Part shown: in pieces, positions 19,063-29,242 of the stretch
Numbering within the stretch: the stretch's first letter is position 1
Layout of the letters: each line of letters begins with the position of its first letter
The notes under the pieces: model-generated
What the model was told of the DNA's origin: nothing
Database searches by the model: none
The model's input: the letters and a program-made list of their open reading frames with translations, nothing else
Assembly: GCF_001693255.1 (NCBI RefSeq)
Contig: NZ_CP016474.1
Location: 2,498,661 to 2,562,660, forward strand
Direction: 5' to 3'
DNA: 64,000 bases
DNA from: Picosynechococcus sp. PCC 7003
GTDB lineage: Bacteria > Cyanobacteriota > Cyanobacteriia > Cyanobacteriales > MRBY01
Translations under genes and position numbers: made by a program

Positions 19063-20205
19063 CTATTTATTTTTGTGGGCCTTCATCGTGCGCACAAATT
19101 TCTCAAAGAGGTAGTCGGCATCGTGGGGGCCGGGGCTAGCCTCGGGGTGATACTGCACCGAGAAGAAAGGCAAGGTTTTATGTTCTAGTCCGGCAACGGT
19201 GCGGTCATTGAGGTTGAGGTGGGTAATGGCGACATCTTCACCGAGGGATGCTTCGGTGATCGCAAACCCATGATTTTGACTGGTAATTTCAATCTGTTTT
19301 TGCTTGAGACCAGCGGGTTGATTTAAGCCCCGGTGCCCAAATTTGAGCTTAAAGGTCTCTGCTCCTAAAGAAAGCCCGAGAATTTGGTGTCCCATACAGA
19401 TACCAAAGGTGGGTTTTTCGGCCTTGAGAATTTCTTTCACTGTGGCGATGCCTTCGGTGACTGCGGCCGGGTCTCCAGGGCCATTGGAAAGGAAAATCCC
19501 ATCGGGGTTATATTCAAGGATTTTTTCAGCGGGGGTATTGGCCGGAACAACGATCACCCGACAGCCATAGCTCGCCAAACGGCGCAGAATATTGCGCTTG
19601 ACGCCAAAGTCAATGGCAACGACGGTGAGTGCCTGGGTTTGGGTTGCACCATTGCTAAATTCCCAATGGTGATCGGTAATTTCCGTCCATTCGTAAACGC
19701 TATCGGTGGTGACATCCTTGACGAGGTTTTGGCCTTCCATAGAGGGAATGTCTTGGAGTTGGCGGAGGAGTTCTTCGGGGTCAAGGATTTCTGTGGAAAT
19801 AGCACCATTCATCGCCCCAGATACCCGCAGGCGACGGGTTAGATCTCGCGTATCAATGCCATAGATACCCACGACTTGGTGTTCTTTGAGGTAGTCCGGT
19901 AGGGCTTGGGTCGAACGCCAGTTACTGGGTCGGGGGGCAATGTTACGGGCGATCGCCCCTTTCACTTGGGGACGGCTGGATTCTTCATCCTCAGGAGTTA
20001 CGCCGGTATTACCCAGCTCAGGATAGGTGAAAGTCACGATCTGGCCACGATAACTGGGATCAGTGAGGACTTCTTGGTAGCCCGTCATGCCTGTATTAAA
20101 AACGACTTCCCCAAAGGTGGTACCTGTCGCGCCAAATGACCGTCCGTGGTAAGTGGTGCCATCGGCTAAAACAAGGAGGGCGGGTTTTGCTTTCACAAGA
20201 GACAT
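19063..20205 (-). CDS. carA: Carbamoyl-phosphate synthase small (glutaminase) subunit
   Basis: Supplies ammonia from glutamine to CarB for carbamoyl phosphate, shared by arginine and pyrimidine synthesis. The 380 residues have the CarA-specific N-terminal domain ([31 protein letters not shown]) and a class I glutaminase domain with the nucleophile in FGICMGHQ (Cys) and the His-Glu pair in [11 protein letters not shown]. Length is standard. carB lies about 17 kb away, so the two subunits are not co-transcribed. Confidence 0.97.
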   Translation of the reverse strand: MSLVKAKPALLVLADGTTYHGRSFGATGTTFGEVVFNTGMTGYQEVLTDPSYRGQIVTFTYPELGNTGVTPEDEESSRPQVKGAIARNIAPRPSNWRSTQALPDYLKEHQVVGIYGIDTRDLTRRLRVSGAMNGAISTEILDPEELLRQLQDIPSMEGQNLVKDVTTDSVYEWTEITDHHWEFSNGATQTQALTVVAIDFGVKRNILRRLASYGCRVIVVPANTPAEKILEYNPDGIFLSNGPGDPAAVTEGIATVKEILKAEKPTFGICMGHQILGLSLGAETFKLKFGHRGLNQPAGLKQKQIEITSQNHGFAITEASLGEDVAITHLNLNDRTVAGLEHKTLPFFSVQYHPEASPGPHDADYLFEKFVRTMKAHKNK

Positions 20206-20377
20206 GGGCGGATTGACCTTCGATATATGCGTAACTTCTGCTGCTCAATCTTACTTGATCCGTTCCCTTCTCTACCGCTCCCAGGGGCGATCGCCGTTAA
20301 TTTTTCTTGACCTTAGGCTCTCTACTCTCCCGGTTGGCACTGGATCGATGTAGAAGATTTGGGAAGCTTACTCGATT

Positions 20378-23300
20378 TCAGGACGTTTCAATGCCGTTCT
20401 CGCCGAGGGGAATTGTCACCGTAAACTGACTGCCTTTACCCAGTTGGCTTGTGAGTTCGATCTGGCCGCCATGGAGTTGCACATATTCTTTGACGATGTT
20501 GAGGCCGAGACCGGTGCCGGGGATATTTTGGGTATTACTGGCCCGGTAGAAAGATTCGAAAATATGGGGTTGGTCTTCTGGGGAAATGCCGACGCCTTGA
20601 TCGATGATAGTCAAGGTCAACTGTGCGGCACTGCTGCATAACTGGACAGTCACGGTGGTGCCGGGGGCTGAATATTTACAGGCGTTACCGAGGAGATTAT
20701 TCAGGATATGTTGCAACAGATTGGGGTCGAGGGCGAGGGGAGAGGCGATCGCCCCGGTGGTCTCAAGGTTGAAATGATGCTGCTTACCGATACCAATTTT
20801 AAGGTCGGCAATGAGATCTTGGCAGAGGGCCACAATATCCACCGCTTGACGTTGGCAATCGAGTTTTCCGGCTTCGAGGCGACTCATGGTCAGCAGATCA
20901 TCAATCAGTTGCCGTAGTCGCATCACGCTGTCTTCGATGTTGTTGAGATATTGCGATCGCCGCGCTTCGGGGAGATGGTCGTGGTAAGCACTGAGGATTT
21001 GGGCCGCACCGAGGATTACCGTTAGGGGCGTGCGGAATTCATGGGAGGCAGTATCAATGAAGCGGGTTTTGAGGTGATTGAGTTCTCGCTCCTGGAGGAG
21101 GGCTTTTTCTAACTCTTGTTTGGCACGACGCTGTTGGGTGATTTCTGAGGCTACTCCCAAAACTTGATATTGGAGGCGATCGCCAGGGAGTTGGAGGGGC
21201 AGCTTCACCGTCCGAAAATAACGGGTTGCCCCCAGGAAATCCGTCGCCTTGGCCTCGTCAATGACCACGGTTTTTTGTTCCTGGAGCACCTGCTGATCCG
21301 CCTGAAGAAAACAGTCTGCTTCCTCAGAGTTGGGATGTAGATCACATTCTCGTTTCCCGACTAATTCCGTCACCGTGGTGCCATAGAAATTCGCCATCGC
21401 CTGGTTTACCAACAAGAAATAGCCATCTTGATCTTTGACAAAAATTAAATTGGGATTGTTATCGATGACCAGCCGCAAAAAGGTTTGGCTCTGCTGTAGA
21501 TCCCGTTCGGCTCGTTTGCGCTCCGTGAGATCTTGGGTGTGTACCATGACCAAATCCGGCTGGATGTAGATGTAGGTGGCAATGAAATAGCGTTGGAATG
21601 CCTCAGGGTTATCTGGAGAGGGGATTTGTAGCTCTTCTTCAAAGGTCGTTTTAAAGTCGAAACAACGGCGAATATTCCGGTGGATCGCGTGCTCGGCACC
21701 ATAAACAACATGGCTTGGACAACGGAGAAAACCCTGGAGGGAGCCGTCATTGGCAATCTCGGCGGCACTGTTATAGTCAATGAGATAAAAGTTTCCCTGA
21801 CGGTGTTGCCAGGTATAGGTGGGAATCGGAAAATTGCGATATTGGGAACGGAGGAGGGCTTCGGTTTCGCGGATTTTTAGGGCGGCGCGATTCCGGGCGG
21901 TAATGTCTCGACAGACGCAAATGTAGTCGCCGTCACTGGTGATGGTCAGGGAAATCTCTTGCATGAAGGTCTGACCATTTTGCCGTTGGGCGATCGCCTC
22001 CCCTTGCCAAGATTTATGGCGATTGAGGCGGGGGAGAATGTCTTTTTCTAGGCGTTTTTGCTCACTGGGGGCAAACAGCACTTCTTTCCAGGAATGTCCC
22101 GTCAAGCTCAAGCGGTGGGGGTAGTCAAACAGTTCTAAAAAGGCGGGATTAACTGAGATAAATTCTTCCCGCTGCAAAATGGCGATCGCATCTACCGCCG
22201 CATCCACCGCCGCCAACTGACGCCGCAGGTTTTGTTCGATGTGTTCTAGCACTTGGGTGCGCTGCTCCACCCGGGATTCTAGCTCTTGGTTGAGGGTTTT
22301 GAGAGTCGTTTCAAAGGCTTGGCGATCGCTCATATCCATCCCCGTCGCGATCACATAATGGACGTTCCCTTGTTTATCTAAAAGAACACCATGGGACCAA
22401 CGCAGGTGGTGTAACTTACCAGATTTAGCACGCCAAGCTACTTCATAGGTACGGGGCTTTTTTTGCTGGAGGAGCAGCTGAAACTCCTGGACAATCTCCG
22501 TGATATCATGGCGCTCCCAAAACAACAGATCCCAGAGGTACTGGTGGGCCACCTCGGCAAATTGATAGCCCGTGAGCTTTTCACAGGCGGGGTTAAACCG
22601 AATAACGCGCCCCTCCTGGTTTAGCACCATAAATAGGGCGGGGGTGAGATCAAAGAGGGTTTCGAGAAAGTCCTGTTCTTGGCGGAGTTCTATTTCCGTG
22701 TGCTTCCGCTGTTGGATTTCGGCGTTGAGGGTTGCATTGAGGGCTTTAAGTTCCCTGGTGCGTTCTTGGATGATCGTTGTGAGGTTTTCTTGATCAGTGA
22801 TCAGCTTTTGTTGGGAGAGTTTGAAGGGGGTGACATCGTGGGCGGCCCAAATCACTTGCTGTTGATTAATGGCGACGATTTTAGCAACAAACCACACTGG
22901 TGCAAGGTGAGGCTCCGGCTGCAGGGAATATTCATATTTAACCCATTCCCCTGACAAAGGTTCATTGTCTGAGGGAGTTCCTTTGGCGATCGCCTGCTGG
23001 AGGTACGGTATGAGGCGGGCCTGGTGCGCTTGTAAAAACTGGTAGGTTCCTTGGCAAAAGTCTAAAAGGCCACCGCAATGATTGTTCTGGGGAGCTGTCA
23101 CCGGCTTGATCTCCCAGGTTTGGGGATTAATCACAAAGACAATGTCGGTGATCGCTTCAAACAGAGCTTTCATCTGGACATCGGTCAGCTTCAGTTGTTG
23201 GGCGATCGCCTGTTTAGCGGTCTTTTCTGCCTTGAGCCGTTGACTTAAATGCTGCAGTTGTTGATCCTGCCGCTGGAGGGAACGCTTAGCCCCTTCGGTT

Positions 23301-24655
23301 TCGAGGACATAGCGCACCGAACGCATCAAAATTTCCCGTTCCGTTTGGGATTCCCCCGCACACAGACTCCGCAGGAGATAATCTTGGGCCCCCAACTCGA
23401 TGCATTGGTGGGCCAGTTGGATATCGGCCTGGCGATCATCGGTGAGCAACAAAATCGGTCGTTGGCCCGCGCTGTCTTGTAGGCGCATAAACGCCTCTAA
23501 TTTGCCAGAGGGGACAATGTTGACATCAAAAATAATCAGATCGTAGGTGTCAGTATTTAATTGGGCGATCGCCTGAGACAGACTGTCTACCTGGGTCACT
23601 TGAAAGGTTAGGTTGCTGCCCAGGGGCGGCTGCAACAGATGCTGTAAAATCACCGATTCAGTGGCGAGACCCTCGATCAAGAGCACCCGTTGGGGCAATC
23701 CTTTAGGGTGGGGTTCTAGGGTAGCAACCTGGGCGATCGCCCTTTGGGGACGCCGGGCCACTTGGTGCAAACGTTGTTGGAGGCTATGGGTTTGCCAATG
23801 GAGGGCAACGGGATCTAAAACTTGCAAAATTCCGCGCCAAGTCACCTTCCCCAGTAGCTGTTCTTCGTCATCAACCACAGCGGCCCAACTACTGTTGGTT
23901 TCGACTAAATGGGCCGCCACTGACCAGAGAGAGTCCGTGGGTTTGACCCGCTGGAAATCATGGCTACCCTCCGTGGCGATCGCCGTTGTGAGCCCATCTT
24001 TTCCCTTACCATAGCCCCGCAAAACGTCCCAGAGGGTCACAGCCCACAACCCATTCGATAAAGGGGCAGTCATGGCACTGGCTTTCTCCATGACCATCAG
24101 GAGAGACTGTTGTTTTTGGTGTAAACGATGGGCGGCCATCAACAGGCTGCTATGGGAAGGCATCAAGGCCAGATCCGTCACCATCACATCCTGGACTTGT
24201 CGCATTTGCAGGAGGGGCTCCGACCACAGAAGACGCTGGAGGGAAAGGCGTTCCACGAAACCAAGCCAAAACCCATTTTCTCCCTGTACCGGCAGGAGAT
24301 CTTGGTGCTCTTGGTGCATGCGGTTGAGGCCCAGCCACGGATGTTCTAGATCTGCTAGGGCGATCGCCTTGGGGGGAGCCGTCATCACCTCCTGGGCCAG
24401 GGTCTGCCTTAAATCAACATCCTCAGTAATCAGCTTCAAGACCGTTTGGGGAGAAATCAAACCCTGCAATTGCTCTTCCTGCACAATCGGCACACAAGGA
24501 GCCACCATCTGCAACCCAACACATTGGGGAACTGTCCACGGTCGAAACCCAGGCAACAGATCGGCGATCGCCGTCGTCGGTGGGAAAGTTGGTACTCGAC
24601 TCGGATCAATAATTTGGGCCTTTAAGGCAGCAAAGTTCACTGGAACATTGACCAT
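20378..24655 (-). CDS. Multidomain CBS/REC/multi-PAS sensor histidine kinase
   Basis: A 1425-residue cytoplasmic sensor kinase without transmembrane segments. Order: CBS-domain-like repeats (about 1-290), a receiver-like domain (about 318-440; acceptor candidate in YDLIIFDVN, but the usual acidic pair is reduced to LLIEG), a coiled coil, four or five PAS/PAC domains (about 490-1190; motifs such as GYQFAEVAH and GRVIRFNPACEKLTGY), then HisKA (SHEFRTPLTVILGAAQIL, phospho-His near 1205) and HATPase_c (NLLGNACKYS, DQGVGISPEDQ, GTGLGLNIVKEYVQLHGG). CBS plus PAS suggests sensing of adenine nucleotides and redox or light cues; the ligand is unknown. The receiver precedes the kinase. No cognate response regulator is adjacent. 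Confidence 0.92.
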   Translation of the reverse strand: MVNVPVNFAALKAQIIDPSRVPTFPPTTAIADLLPGFRPWTVPQCVGLQMVAPCVPIVQEEQLQGLISPQTVLKLITEDVDLRQTLAQEVMTAPPKAIALADLEHPWLGLNRMHQEHQDLLPVQGENGFWLGFVERLSLQRLLWSEPLLQMRQVQDVMVTDLALMPSHSSLLMAAHRLHQKQQSLLMVMEKASAMTAPLSNGLWAVTLWDVLRGYGKGKDGLTTAIATEGSHDFQRVKPTDSLWSVAAHLVETNSSWAAVVDDEEQLLGKVTWRGILQVLDPVALHWQTHSLQQRLHQVARRPQRAIAQVATLEPHPKGLPQRVLLIEGLATESVILQHLLQPPLGSNLTFQVTQVDSLSQAIAQLNTDTYDLIIFDVNIVPSGKLEAFMRLQDSAGQRPILLLTDDRQADIQLAHQCIELGAQDYLLRSLCAGESQTEREILMRSVRYVLETEGAKRSLQRQDQQLQHLSQRLKAEKTAKQAIAQQLKLTDVQMKALFEAITDIVFVINPQTWEIKPVTAPQNNHCGGLLDFCQGTYQFLQAHQARLIPYLQQAIAKGTPSDNEPLSGEWVKYEYSLQPEPHLAPVWFVAKIVAINQQQVIWAAHDVTPFKLSQQKLITDQENLTTIIQERTRELKALNATLNAEIQQRKHTEIELRQEQDFLETLFDLTPALFMVLNQEGRVIRFNPACEKLTGYQFAEVAHQYLWDLLFWERHDITEIVQEFQLLLQQKKPRTYEVAWRAKSGKLHHLRWSHGVLLDKQGNVHYVIATGMDMSDRQAFETTLKTLNQELESRVEQRTQVLEHIEQNLRRQLAAVDAAVDAIAILQREEFISVNPAFLELFDYPHRLSLTGHSWKEVLFAPSEQKRLEKDILPRLNRHKSWQGEAIAQRQNGQTFMQEISLTITSDGDYICVCRDITARNRAALKIRETEALLRSQYRNFPIPTYTWQHRQGNFYLIDYNSAAEIANDGSLQGFLRCPSHVVYGAEHAIHRNIRRCFDFKTTFEEELQIPSPDNPEAFQRYFIATYIYIQPDLVMVHTQDLTERKRAERDLQQSQTFLRLVIDNNPNLIFVKDQDGYFLLVNQAMANFYGTTVTELVGKRECDLHPNSEEADCFLQADQQVLQEQKTVVIDEAKATDFLGATRYFRTVKLPLQLPGDRLQYQVLGVASEITQQRRAKQELEKALLQERELNHLKTRFIDTASHEFRTPLTVILGAAQILSAYHDHLPEARRSQYLNNIEDSVMRLRQLIDDLLTMSRLEAGKLDCQRQAVDIVALCQDLIADLKIGIGKQHHFNLETTGAIASPLALDPNLLQHILNNLLGNACKYSAPGTTVTVQLCSSAAQLTLTIIDQGVGISPEDQPHIFESFYRASNTQNIPGTGLGLNIVKEYVQLHGGQIELTSQLGKGSQFTVTIPLGENGIETS

Positions 24656-24885
24656 GCGGTGTAGCTCGTGATTTCTGGGCTAGGGTTGGCTGACAAACAA
24701 GCACTTTGACGATTGCCACTAATGAGATCGCGCTTTCGGACGCTGTACTCATCCCAAACTCAACCATTCGTTTCCAGAAAAATCAACTTGATCGTAACCT
24801 TTGCTAACGTTTTACTCACACAACCATTACGGAATTTAGCAATCTCTCGCCATGTTCTAATTTTGGGGTTGACATAGAGACTGAT

Positions 24886-25554
24886 TCAAAGCTGTTTTGG
24901 GTCAAAGTCTTCAGCATTCATCAAATCAAAACTGGTCGCAAAGGCTTCATCTGGATTAAAGGCCGGTTTTCTCGCTGGTTTTAGCTGGGGATTTGTTTTT
25001 TTAGCCACCTGACGGTTCAACGGTTTTTTGGGGGGCTTGGTGGATTTCTGTTTTGCTGGTTTTTGGGGTAGGGTTTCTTTTGATGTCGCTGTGTTGTGGG
25101 ACGGCGTCGACTTTTCTCTAGGACGAGATGCCAAGGACGTTCGGGCAAAGGGGTTCTTGTTGGTGGCATGCAACTGATCCGGAAAGAGATGTTCAATGAA
25201 AAAATGAATCGTATGCTGATTGACATAACCCTTTAATACCGCGATTTCCCCGAAGCGCAGGGAATGTCCCCAGGCATCGTGTTTTTGGGCTGTCAGAATA
25301 TCTTCTAGCTGTTCTTCATCAATTAAATGGGCTTCCAGGAGGTATTGACCAATATTTTTTCGTTCGGGCTGGGCGTGGCGCATCTCCCAAAGCAGTTCAA
25401 AAAAATCAATGGTTTCTTCGACGGCCCAACCCCGGAGCGAGAGAATTTCGCCAAGGGACATGTCTGGATGCAACTCTTGGTCATATCGCACCACTTGGGC
25501 CTGGGTATCACTTAAAAGCCCAGCCTGGATGAGGGTTTGAATAAGAGTTTCCAT
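24886..25554 (-). CDS. Uncharacterised protein with PilB/GspE-N-like repeats
   Basis: A 222-residue protein I cannot name. Residues 1-125 contain two or three helical repeats of the form LIQAGLLSDTQAQVV...MSLGEILSLRGW and IGQYLLEAHLIDEEQLEDIL...LRFGEIAVLKGYV. They resemble the N-terminal helical domain of type II secretion/type IV pilus ATPases (PilB/GspE). Residues 130-222 are Lys/Pro/Ser-rich and probably disordered, ending in an acidic tail. No ATPase domain is present. Proteins of this form are common in cyanobacteria and may bind a cyclic nucleotide or an assembly ATPase; that is inference. It lies upstream of the histidine kinase on the same strand, 230 bp apart. Confidence 0.6.
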   Translation of the reverse strand: METLIQTLIQAGLLSDTQAQVVRYDQELHPDMSLGEILSLRGWAVEETIDFFELLWEMRHAQPERKNIGQYLLEAHLIDEEQLEDILTAQKHDAWGHSLRFGEIAVLKGYVNQHTIHFFIEHLFPDQLHATNKNPFARTSLASRPREKSTPSHNTATSKETLPQKPAKQKSTKPPKKPLNRQVAKKTNPQLKPARKPAFNPDEAFATSFDLMNAEDFDPKQL

Positions 25555-25943
25555 AGGTATCGGGTCTAGATGCAGTGGTCATGGGCCTGACACTTAAGGC
25601 CTGCTGGAAGAAATCGATGGGGAATAGATAATGCTGTTTTGCTTGGTTTGAGATGTCTACATTTTAAGACAGTGGAGTTTTAGAATTATAGAACTTAATT
25701 TACATTTTAAAAAATAAACACTTTAGCGGTGGATGACTCGAAAACTAAACGTTTTCTTAAATCTCTACAATGGAAATGTTGGGATTAAGGGCGTGAATTT
25801 TCTTAATTTTCAAAAAGTCATATTATTCATATCCTTAATGATTGCATTATCAAAAACGCGAATTTCTCTTAAGTAAAGATACTGACTGCTCGCCCCACCC
25901 AGCAATAGAATAATGGGGATGTGGCCAAGGCTACGAAAAAAAT
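25555..25943. other. AT-rich intergenic region, nothing recognised
   Basis: About 390 bases between divergently transcribed genes, notably AT-rich between 25660 and 25880 and without HIP1 sites. It must hold the promoters of both flanking genes. I see no RNA gene, repeat or terminator. Confidence 0.4.
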
Positions 25944-26558
25944 ATGCATATTTACAATCAGTTCATCCTCCCTTCCCTGCTGGATTATGTGATGCACCGC
26001 CAGGCGATCGCCCAACAACGGCAGAAGTTACTCCAGGCGGCCCAGGGCAACGTCCTAGAAATTGGCTTCGGCACCGGGGCAAATCTCCCCCATTACCCGA
26101 CAGCGGTGGAAACATTGCAAGTTGTGGAGCCGGAGAGAATGTTACAAAAACGGGTCGAGGCGCGGATTCGTCAATCGGGTTTACGGGTCGAGTGGCACGG
26201 CCTGCGGGGGGAGGCGCTGCCTTTTGAAGACCGCTATTTTGATACGGTGGTGAGCACTTTTACCCTGTGTACGGTGCAAGAACCGACCCAAGTGCTCCGG
26301 GAAATTCGCCGTGTGCTGAAAAAAGATGGCTATTTTTTGACCCTAGAACATGGCTTAAGTCCGGACGGGGCGATCGCCCAGTGGCAACATCGGCTAAATG
26401 GCGTCATGAACTGTTGCGGCGGTGGCTGTAACTTGAACCGACCGATGGCTTCTCTCCTTACGGCAGCGGGCTTTCAGGTGGAAACCCTCAAGGAATTTTA
26501 TTTACCGGCTTTACCCCGCATCGGTGGCTATCTCACCATGGCGAAATTGGCTCCCTAG
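25944..26558 (+). CDS. Class I SAM-dependent methyltransferase
   Basis: A 204-residue Rossmann-fold methyltransferase of the UbiE/Methyltransf_11 type. Motif I is VLEIGFGTGANLPHY (about residues 37-51), motif II has the acidic residue in LQVVEPERM, and post-motif segments include LPFEDRYFDTVVSTFTLCTV and EIRRVLKKDGYFLTLEHG. A CCGGGCNLNRP segment near 155 might bind metal or substrate. Similar short methyltransferases are widespread and their substrates are mostly unknown. It is followed 78 bp later by the zinc operon but separated from it by the candidate Zur box. Confidence 0.85.
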   Translation: MHIYNQFILPSLLDYVMHRQAIAQQRQKLLQAAQGNVLEIGFGTGANLPHYPTAVETLQVVEPERMLQKRVEARIRQSGLRVEWHGLRGEALPFEDRYFDTVVSTFTLCTVQEPTQVLREIRRVLKKDGYFLTLEHGLSPDGAIAQWQHRLNGVMNCCGGGCNLNRPMASLLTAAGFQVETLKEFYLPALPRIGGYLTMAKLAP

Positions 26559-26597
26559 CATTTGGGGGTTTACGGAGCGATCGCCTTTCCCTTAAAA

Positions 26598-26612
26598 TAA
26601 GAACGATTATCA
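26598..26612 (-). promoter_or_regulatory. Candidate Zur operator upstream of znuA
   Basis: Read on the minus strand the 15 bases TGATAATCGTTCTTA match 12 of 15 positions of a Zur-type palindrome TGATAATNATTATCA (consensus from memory). The site lies 25-39 bp upstream of the znuA start, where a repressor would block transcription, and the operon it precedes ends with zur itself. Confidence 0.5.
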
Positions 26613-26636
26613 TTTCAAGAAAAGCGAGAAACGAAC

Positions 26637-27614
26637 GTGCGATCGCCAATAACTTTCTCCCTCGCGGCCCTAAGCTGTCTGGGGCTCCTCTTCGGTTGTG
26701 GCACAGACCCCGCCACCCAGACGGAAACGTCCACTTCTAGCCCTGTAACCCCAGAAGCAACGACCCCCCAGCAGGAACCCCTAAAGATTACCGTCAGCGT
26801 CTTACCCCAGCAGTATTTCGTCGAAAAAATTGGCGGCGATCGCGTTCAGGTTTCGACCTTGGTGGGGCCAGGGATGGAAGCGGAAAGTTATGAGCCCAAA
26901 CCGCAGCAGTTGAAAGATCTCAGCGATGCTGATGCCTACGTTGGCATTGGGATTTTCTTTGAGGAGGTGTGGGGCGATCGCCTCCGCTCCGCCAACGGAA
27001 ATATGACTTGGTTAGATACCTCCGAGGGTATCGAAAAATTACCCCTCGCCGATCACCATCACCATGGCGATGATGACCACAGCCACGACCACAATCATGA
27101 CCACGAAGGCGAACTACTGGATCCCCACATTTGGCTCTCTCCCCAACGGGTAAAACAACAGGCCGAAAGCATTTATCAACTGCTTGTCCAACTCGACCCC
27201 GACGGTGAAACCATCTATGCCAATAATCTCAATCAGTTTTTAGTAGAACTCGATCAACTCGACCAAACCATCCGGGAACGGTTAGCGCCCCTAGAAAATC
27301 GCACCTTTTTGGTCTTCCACCCTGCCTGGGGCTATTTTGCCAACGACTATGGTCTCGAGCAACTTTCCATTGAAGTGGAAGGTCAAGAACCCAGTGCCGC
27401 TGAATTGGCCGAGCTTGTCAAAATTGCCCAGGAAAAGCAAATTCGTACCATCTTCGTACAATATCAATTTAATATCCAAGCTGCCGAGGCGATCGCCCAG
27501 GAGATTAACGCTGAGGTAGTCCCCCTCGATCCCCTCGCCCCTAACTGGTCAGAAAATATGTTGGCCATGACCGATGAATTTATCCAAGCCAGTCGCCCCA
27601 ACCCCACGGAGTAA
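26637..27614 (+). CDS. znuA: Zinc ABC transporter substrate-binding protein
   Basis: A 325-residue cluster A-I metal-binding protein with a lipoprotein signal (LLFGCG, Cys near residue 21). It has the family's zinc ligands (SYEPKPQQ region, DPHIWLSP, FVFHPAWGYFANDYGL) and a histidine/aspartate-rich loop (HHHHGDDDHSHDHNHDHEG, about residues 140-158) that is diagnostic of zinc rather than manganese specificity. The start is a GTG in a GCGATCGC context. First gene of znuA-znuC-znuB-zur; znuC begins 4 bp after its stop. Confidence 0.95.
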   Translation: MRSPITFSLAALSCLGLLFGCGTDPATQTETSTSSPVTPEATTPQQEPLKITVSVLPQQYFVEKIGGDRVQVSTLVGPGMEAESYEPKPQQLKDLSDADAYVGIGIFFEEVWGDRLRSANGNMTWLDTSEGIEKLPLADHHHHGDDDHSHDHNHDHEGELLDPHIWLSPQRVKQQAESIYQLLVQLDPDGETIYANNLNQFLVELDQLDQTIRERLAPLENRTFLVFHPAWGYFANDYGLEQLSIEVEGQEPSAAELAELVKIAQEKQIRTIFVQYQFNIQAAEAIAQEINAEVVPLDPLAPNWSENMLAMTDEFIQASRPNPTE

Positions 27615-27618
27615 ACCT

Positions 27619-28422
27619 ATGGAAACAGTGATTTCCCTCCAACAGGTCTGGGCAGGCTACCCAAAAACCTCTGTCCTCGAAGACATTAATCTACAGGTAC
27701 AGGCCCTGGATTTTATTGGTCTGATTGGCCCCAATGGTGGTGGAAAAACCACCCTGCTGAAGGTACTACTGGGTTTGGTGCAACCCCAACGGGGAACGGT
27801 CAGAATTTTAGATCGCCCCGTCACCCAAGGTCGCCGTTACATTGGTTATGTGCCCCAGCTCCTAGAACTCGACCGGGATTTCCCAATCCAAGTCCGGGAT
27901 GTGGTGAGTATGGGACGCTTGGGTAAACGGAAATTATTCCACCGCTACAACCGCAAAGACCGGGAAATTGTCCAGCGTTCCCTCGTCCAAGTGGGCATGG
28001 CGGACAAAGGCGATCGCCCCATTGGTGAACTTTCCGGGGGAGAAAGGCAGCGGGTTTACATTGCGCGGGCCTTGGCTTCAGAACCGAAAATTCTTCTCCT
28101 CGATGAACCCACCGCCAACGTGGATTCCCATGTGCAAAACAGCATTTACGAATTGCTCAAAGAGCTTAATCAATTCATGACGATTATGATGATTTCCCAT
28201 GACCTGGGGGCCATCTCTTCCTATGTAAAAACCGTAGGCTGCCTAAACCGCCGCTTGCATTATCATCATGATCGCTTGATCACCCCCACCATGATCGAAG
28301 AAACCTACCAATGCCCCGTGGATCTCATTGCCCACGGCATCCCCCACCGGGTTTTTCCCGATCATAGTGATGGCTCTCTTTCTCCAGCACACCACCATTC
28401 TGACGCCTGCGACCATGCTTGA
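27619..28422 (+). CDS. znuC: Zinc ABC transporter ATP-binding protein
   Basis: A 267-residue ABC ATPase: Walker A GPNGGGKTT, Q-loop YVPQLLELD, signature LSGGERQRV, Walker B ILLLDEPTANVD, and the switch histidine in MISHDLG. It carries a histidine-containing C-terminal tail (HHHSDACDHA). I place the start at the ATG at 27619 (METVISLQQVWAGY), 4 bp after znuA, rather than at the in-frame ATG at 27574 inside znuA. It drives import of zinc with ZnuA and ZnuB. Confidence 0.95.
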   Translation: METVISLQQVWAGYPKTSVLEDINLQVQALDFIGLIGPNGGGKTTLLKVLLGLVQPQRGTVRILDRPVTQGRRYIGYVPQLLELDRDFPIQVRDVVSMGRLGKRKLFHRYNRKDREIVQRSLVQVGMADKGDRPIGELSGGERQRVYIARALASEPKILLLDEPTANVDSHVQNSIYELLKELNQFMTIMMISHDLGAISSYVKTVGCLNRRLHYHHDRLITPTMIEETYQCPVDLIAHGIPHRVFPDHSDGSLSPAHHHSDACDHA

Positions 28423-29242
28423 CGCCCTCCAGTTCGACTTTATGCAAAATGCCCTAATGGCGGGAATCCTCGTCAGTATTGCCTGTGGCATTATTGGGAC
28501 GTTCGTCGTTGTTAACCGTATTGTTTTCATTAGTGGGGGCATTGCCCACGCTGCCTATGGTGGCATTGGTCTGGGTTATTTCTTTCAATTTAATCCCATC
28601 TGGGGGGCGATCGCCTTTGGCTTGATCTCTGCCCTGGGGATGGGCTGGGTTGAACAACAAACCAAGCAACGGGGTGATACCCTCATTGGTGTGATGTGGG
28701 CGATCGGCATGGCCATCGGCATTATTTTGATCGACTTTACCGAGGGTTACAAAGCAGGTCTAGAGAGTTATTTATTTGGCAGTATTTTGGCGGTGCCCCG
28801 GTCAGATCTGTGGCTGATGTTTGGGGTTGACTGCGTGATTATCGCCCTCATTGCCTTGCTTTACAAAGAACTCCTCGCCATTTCCTTTGACCCAGTATTT
28901 GCCACCACCCGAAATTTGCCCGTGCGCAGTCTGTACCTCGTCCTCGTGGGTTTAATTGCCCTGACGGTGGTGATGGTGATGCAAATCGTCGGTTTGATTA
29001 TGGTGATTGCCCTGTTGACGATTCCGGCGGCGATCGCCAGCCAATGGCAGAAAAAAATTACCGCCATGATGGGTTTAGCCAGTCTGTTAGGGATTAGCTT
29101 TACGACGACGGGCCTCTGGCTCTCGTATCGCTTTAATCTGACTTCGGGGGCAACGATTATCCTAGTTTCAGGGATTGCCTATCTCCTGAGCCTCGGACTC
29201 AAAGCCTACGGCGATCGCCAAACCACCCAACCAGAAGCCTAA
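28415..29242 (+). CDS. znuB: Zinc ABC transporter permease
   Basis: About 275 residues with eight or nine membrane helices of the ABC-3 (metal permease) family; visible signatures are FISGGIAHAAYGGIGLGYF and VMVMQIVGLIMVIALLTIPAA. The ATG at 28415 gives an 8-bp overlap with the end of znuC, usual for coupled ABC genes; the frame extends upstream to an ATG at 28328, which would bury the N-terminus in znuC. The stop TAATG overlaps the zur start by one base. Confidence 0.93.
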   Translation: MLDALQFDFMQNALMAGILVSIACGIIGTFVVVNRIVFISGGIAHAAYGGIGLGYFFQFNPIWGAIAFGLISALGMGWVEQQTKQRGDTLIGVMWAIGMAIGIILIDFTEGYKAGLESYLFGSILAVPRSDLWLMFGVDCVIIALIALLYKELLAISFDPVFATTRNLPVRSLYLVLVGLIALTVVMVMQIVGLIMVIALLTIPAAIASQWQKKITAMMGLASLLGISFTTTGLWLSYRFNLTSGATIILVSGIAYLLSLGLKAYGDRQTTQPEA

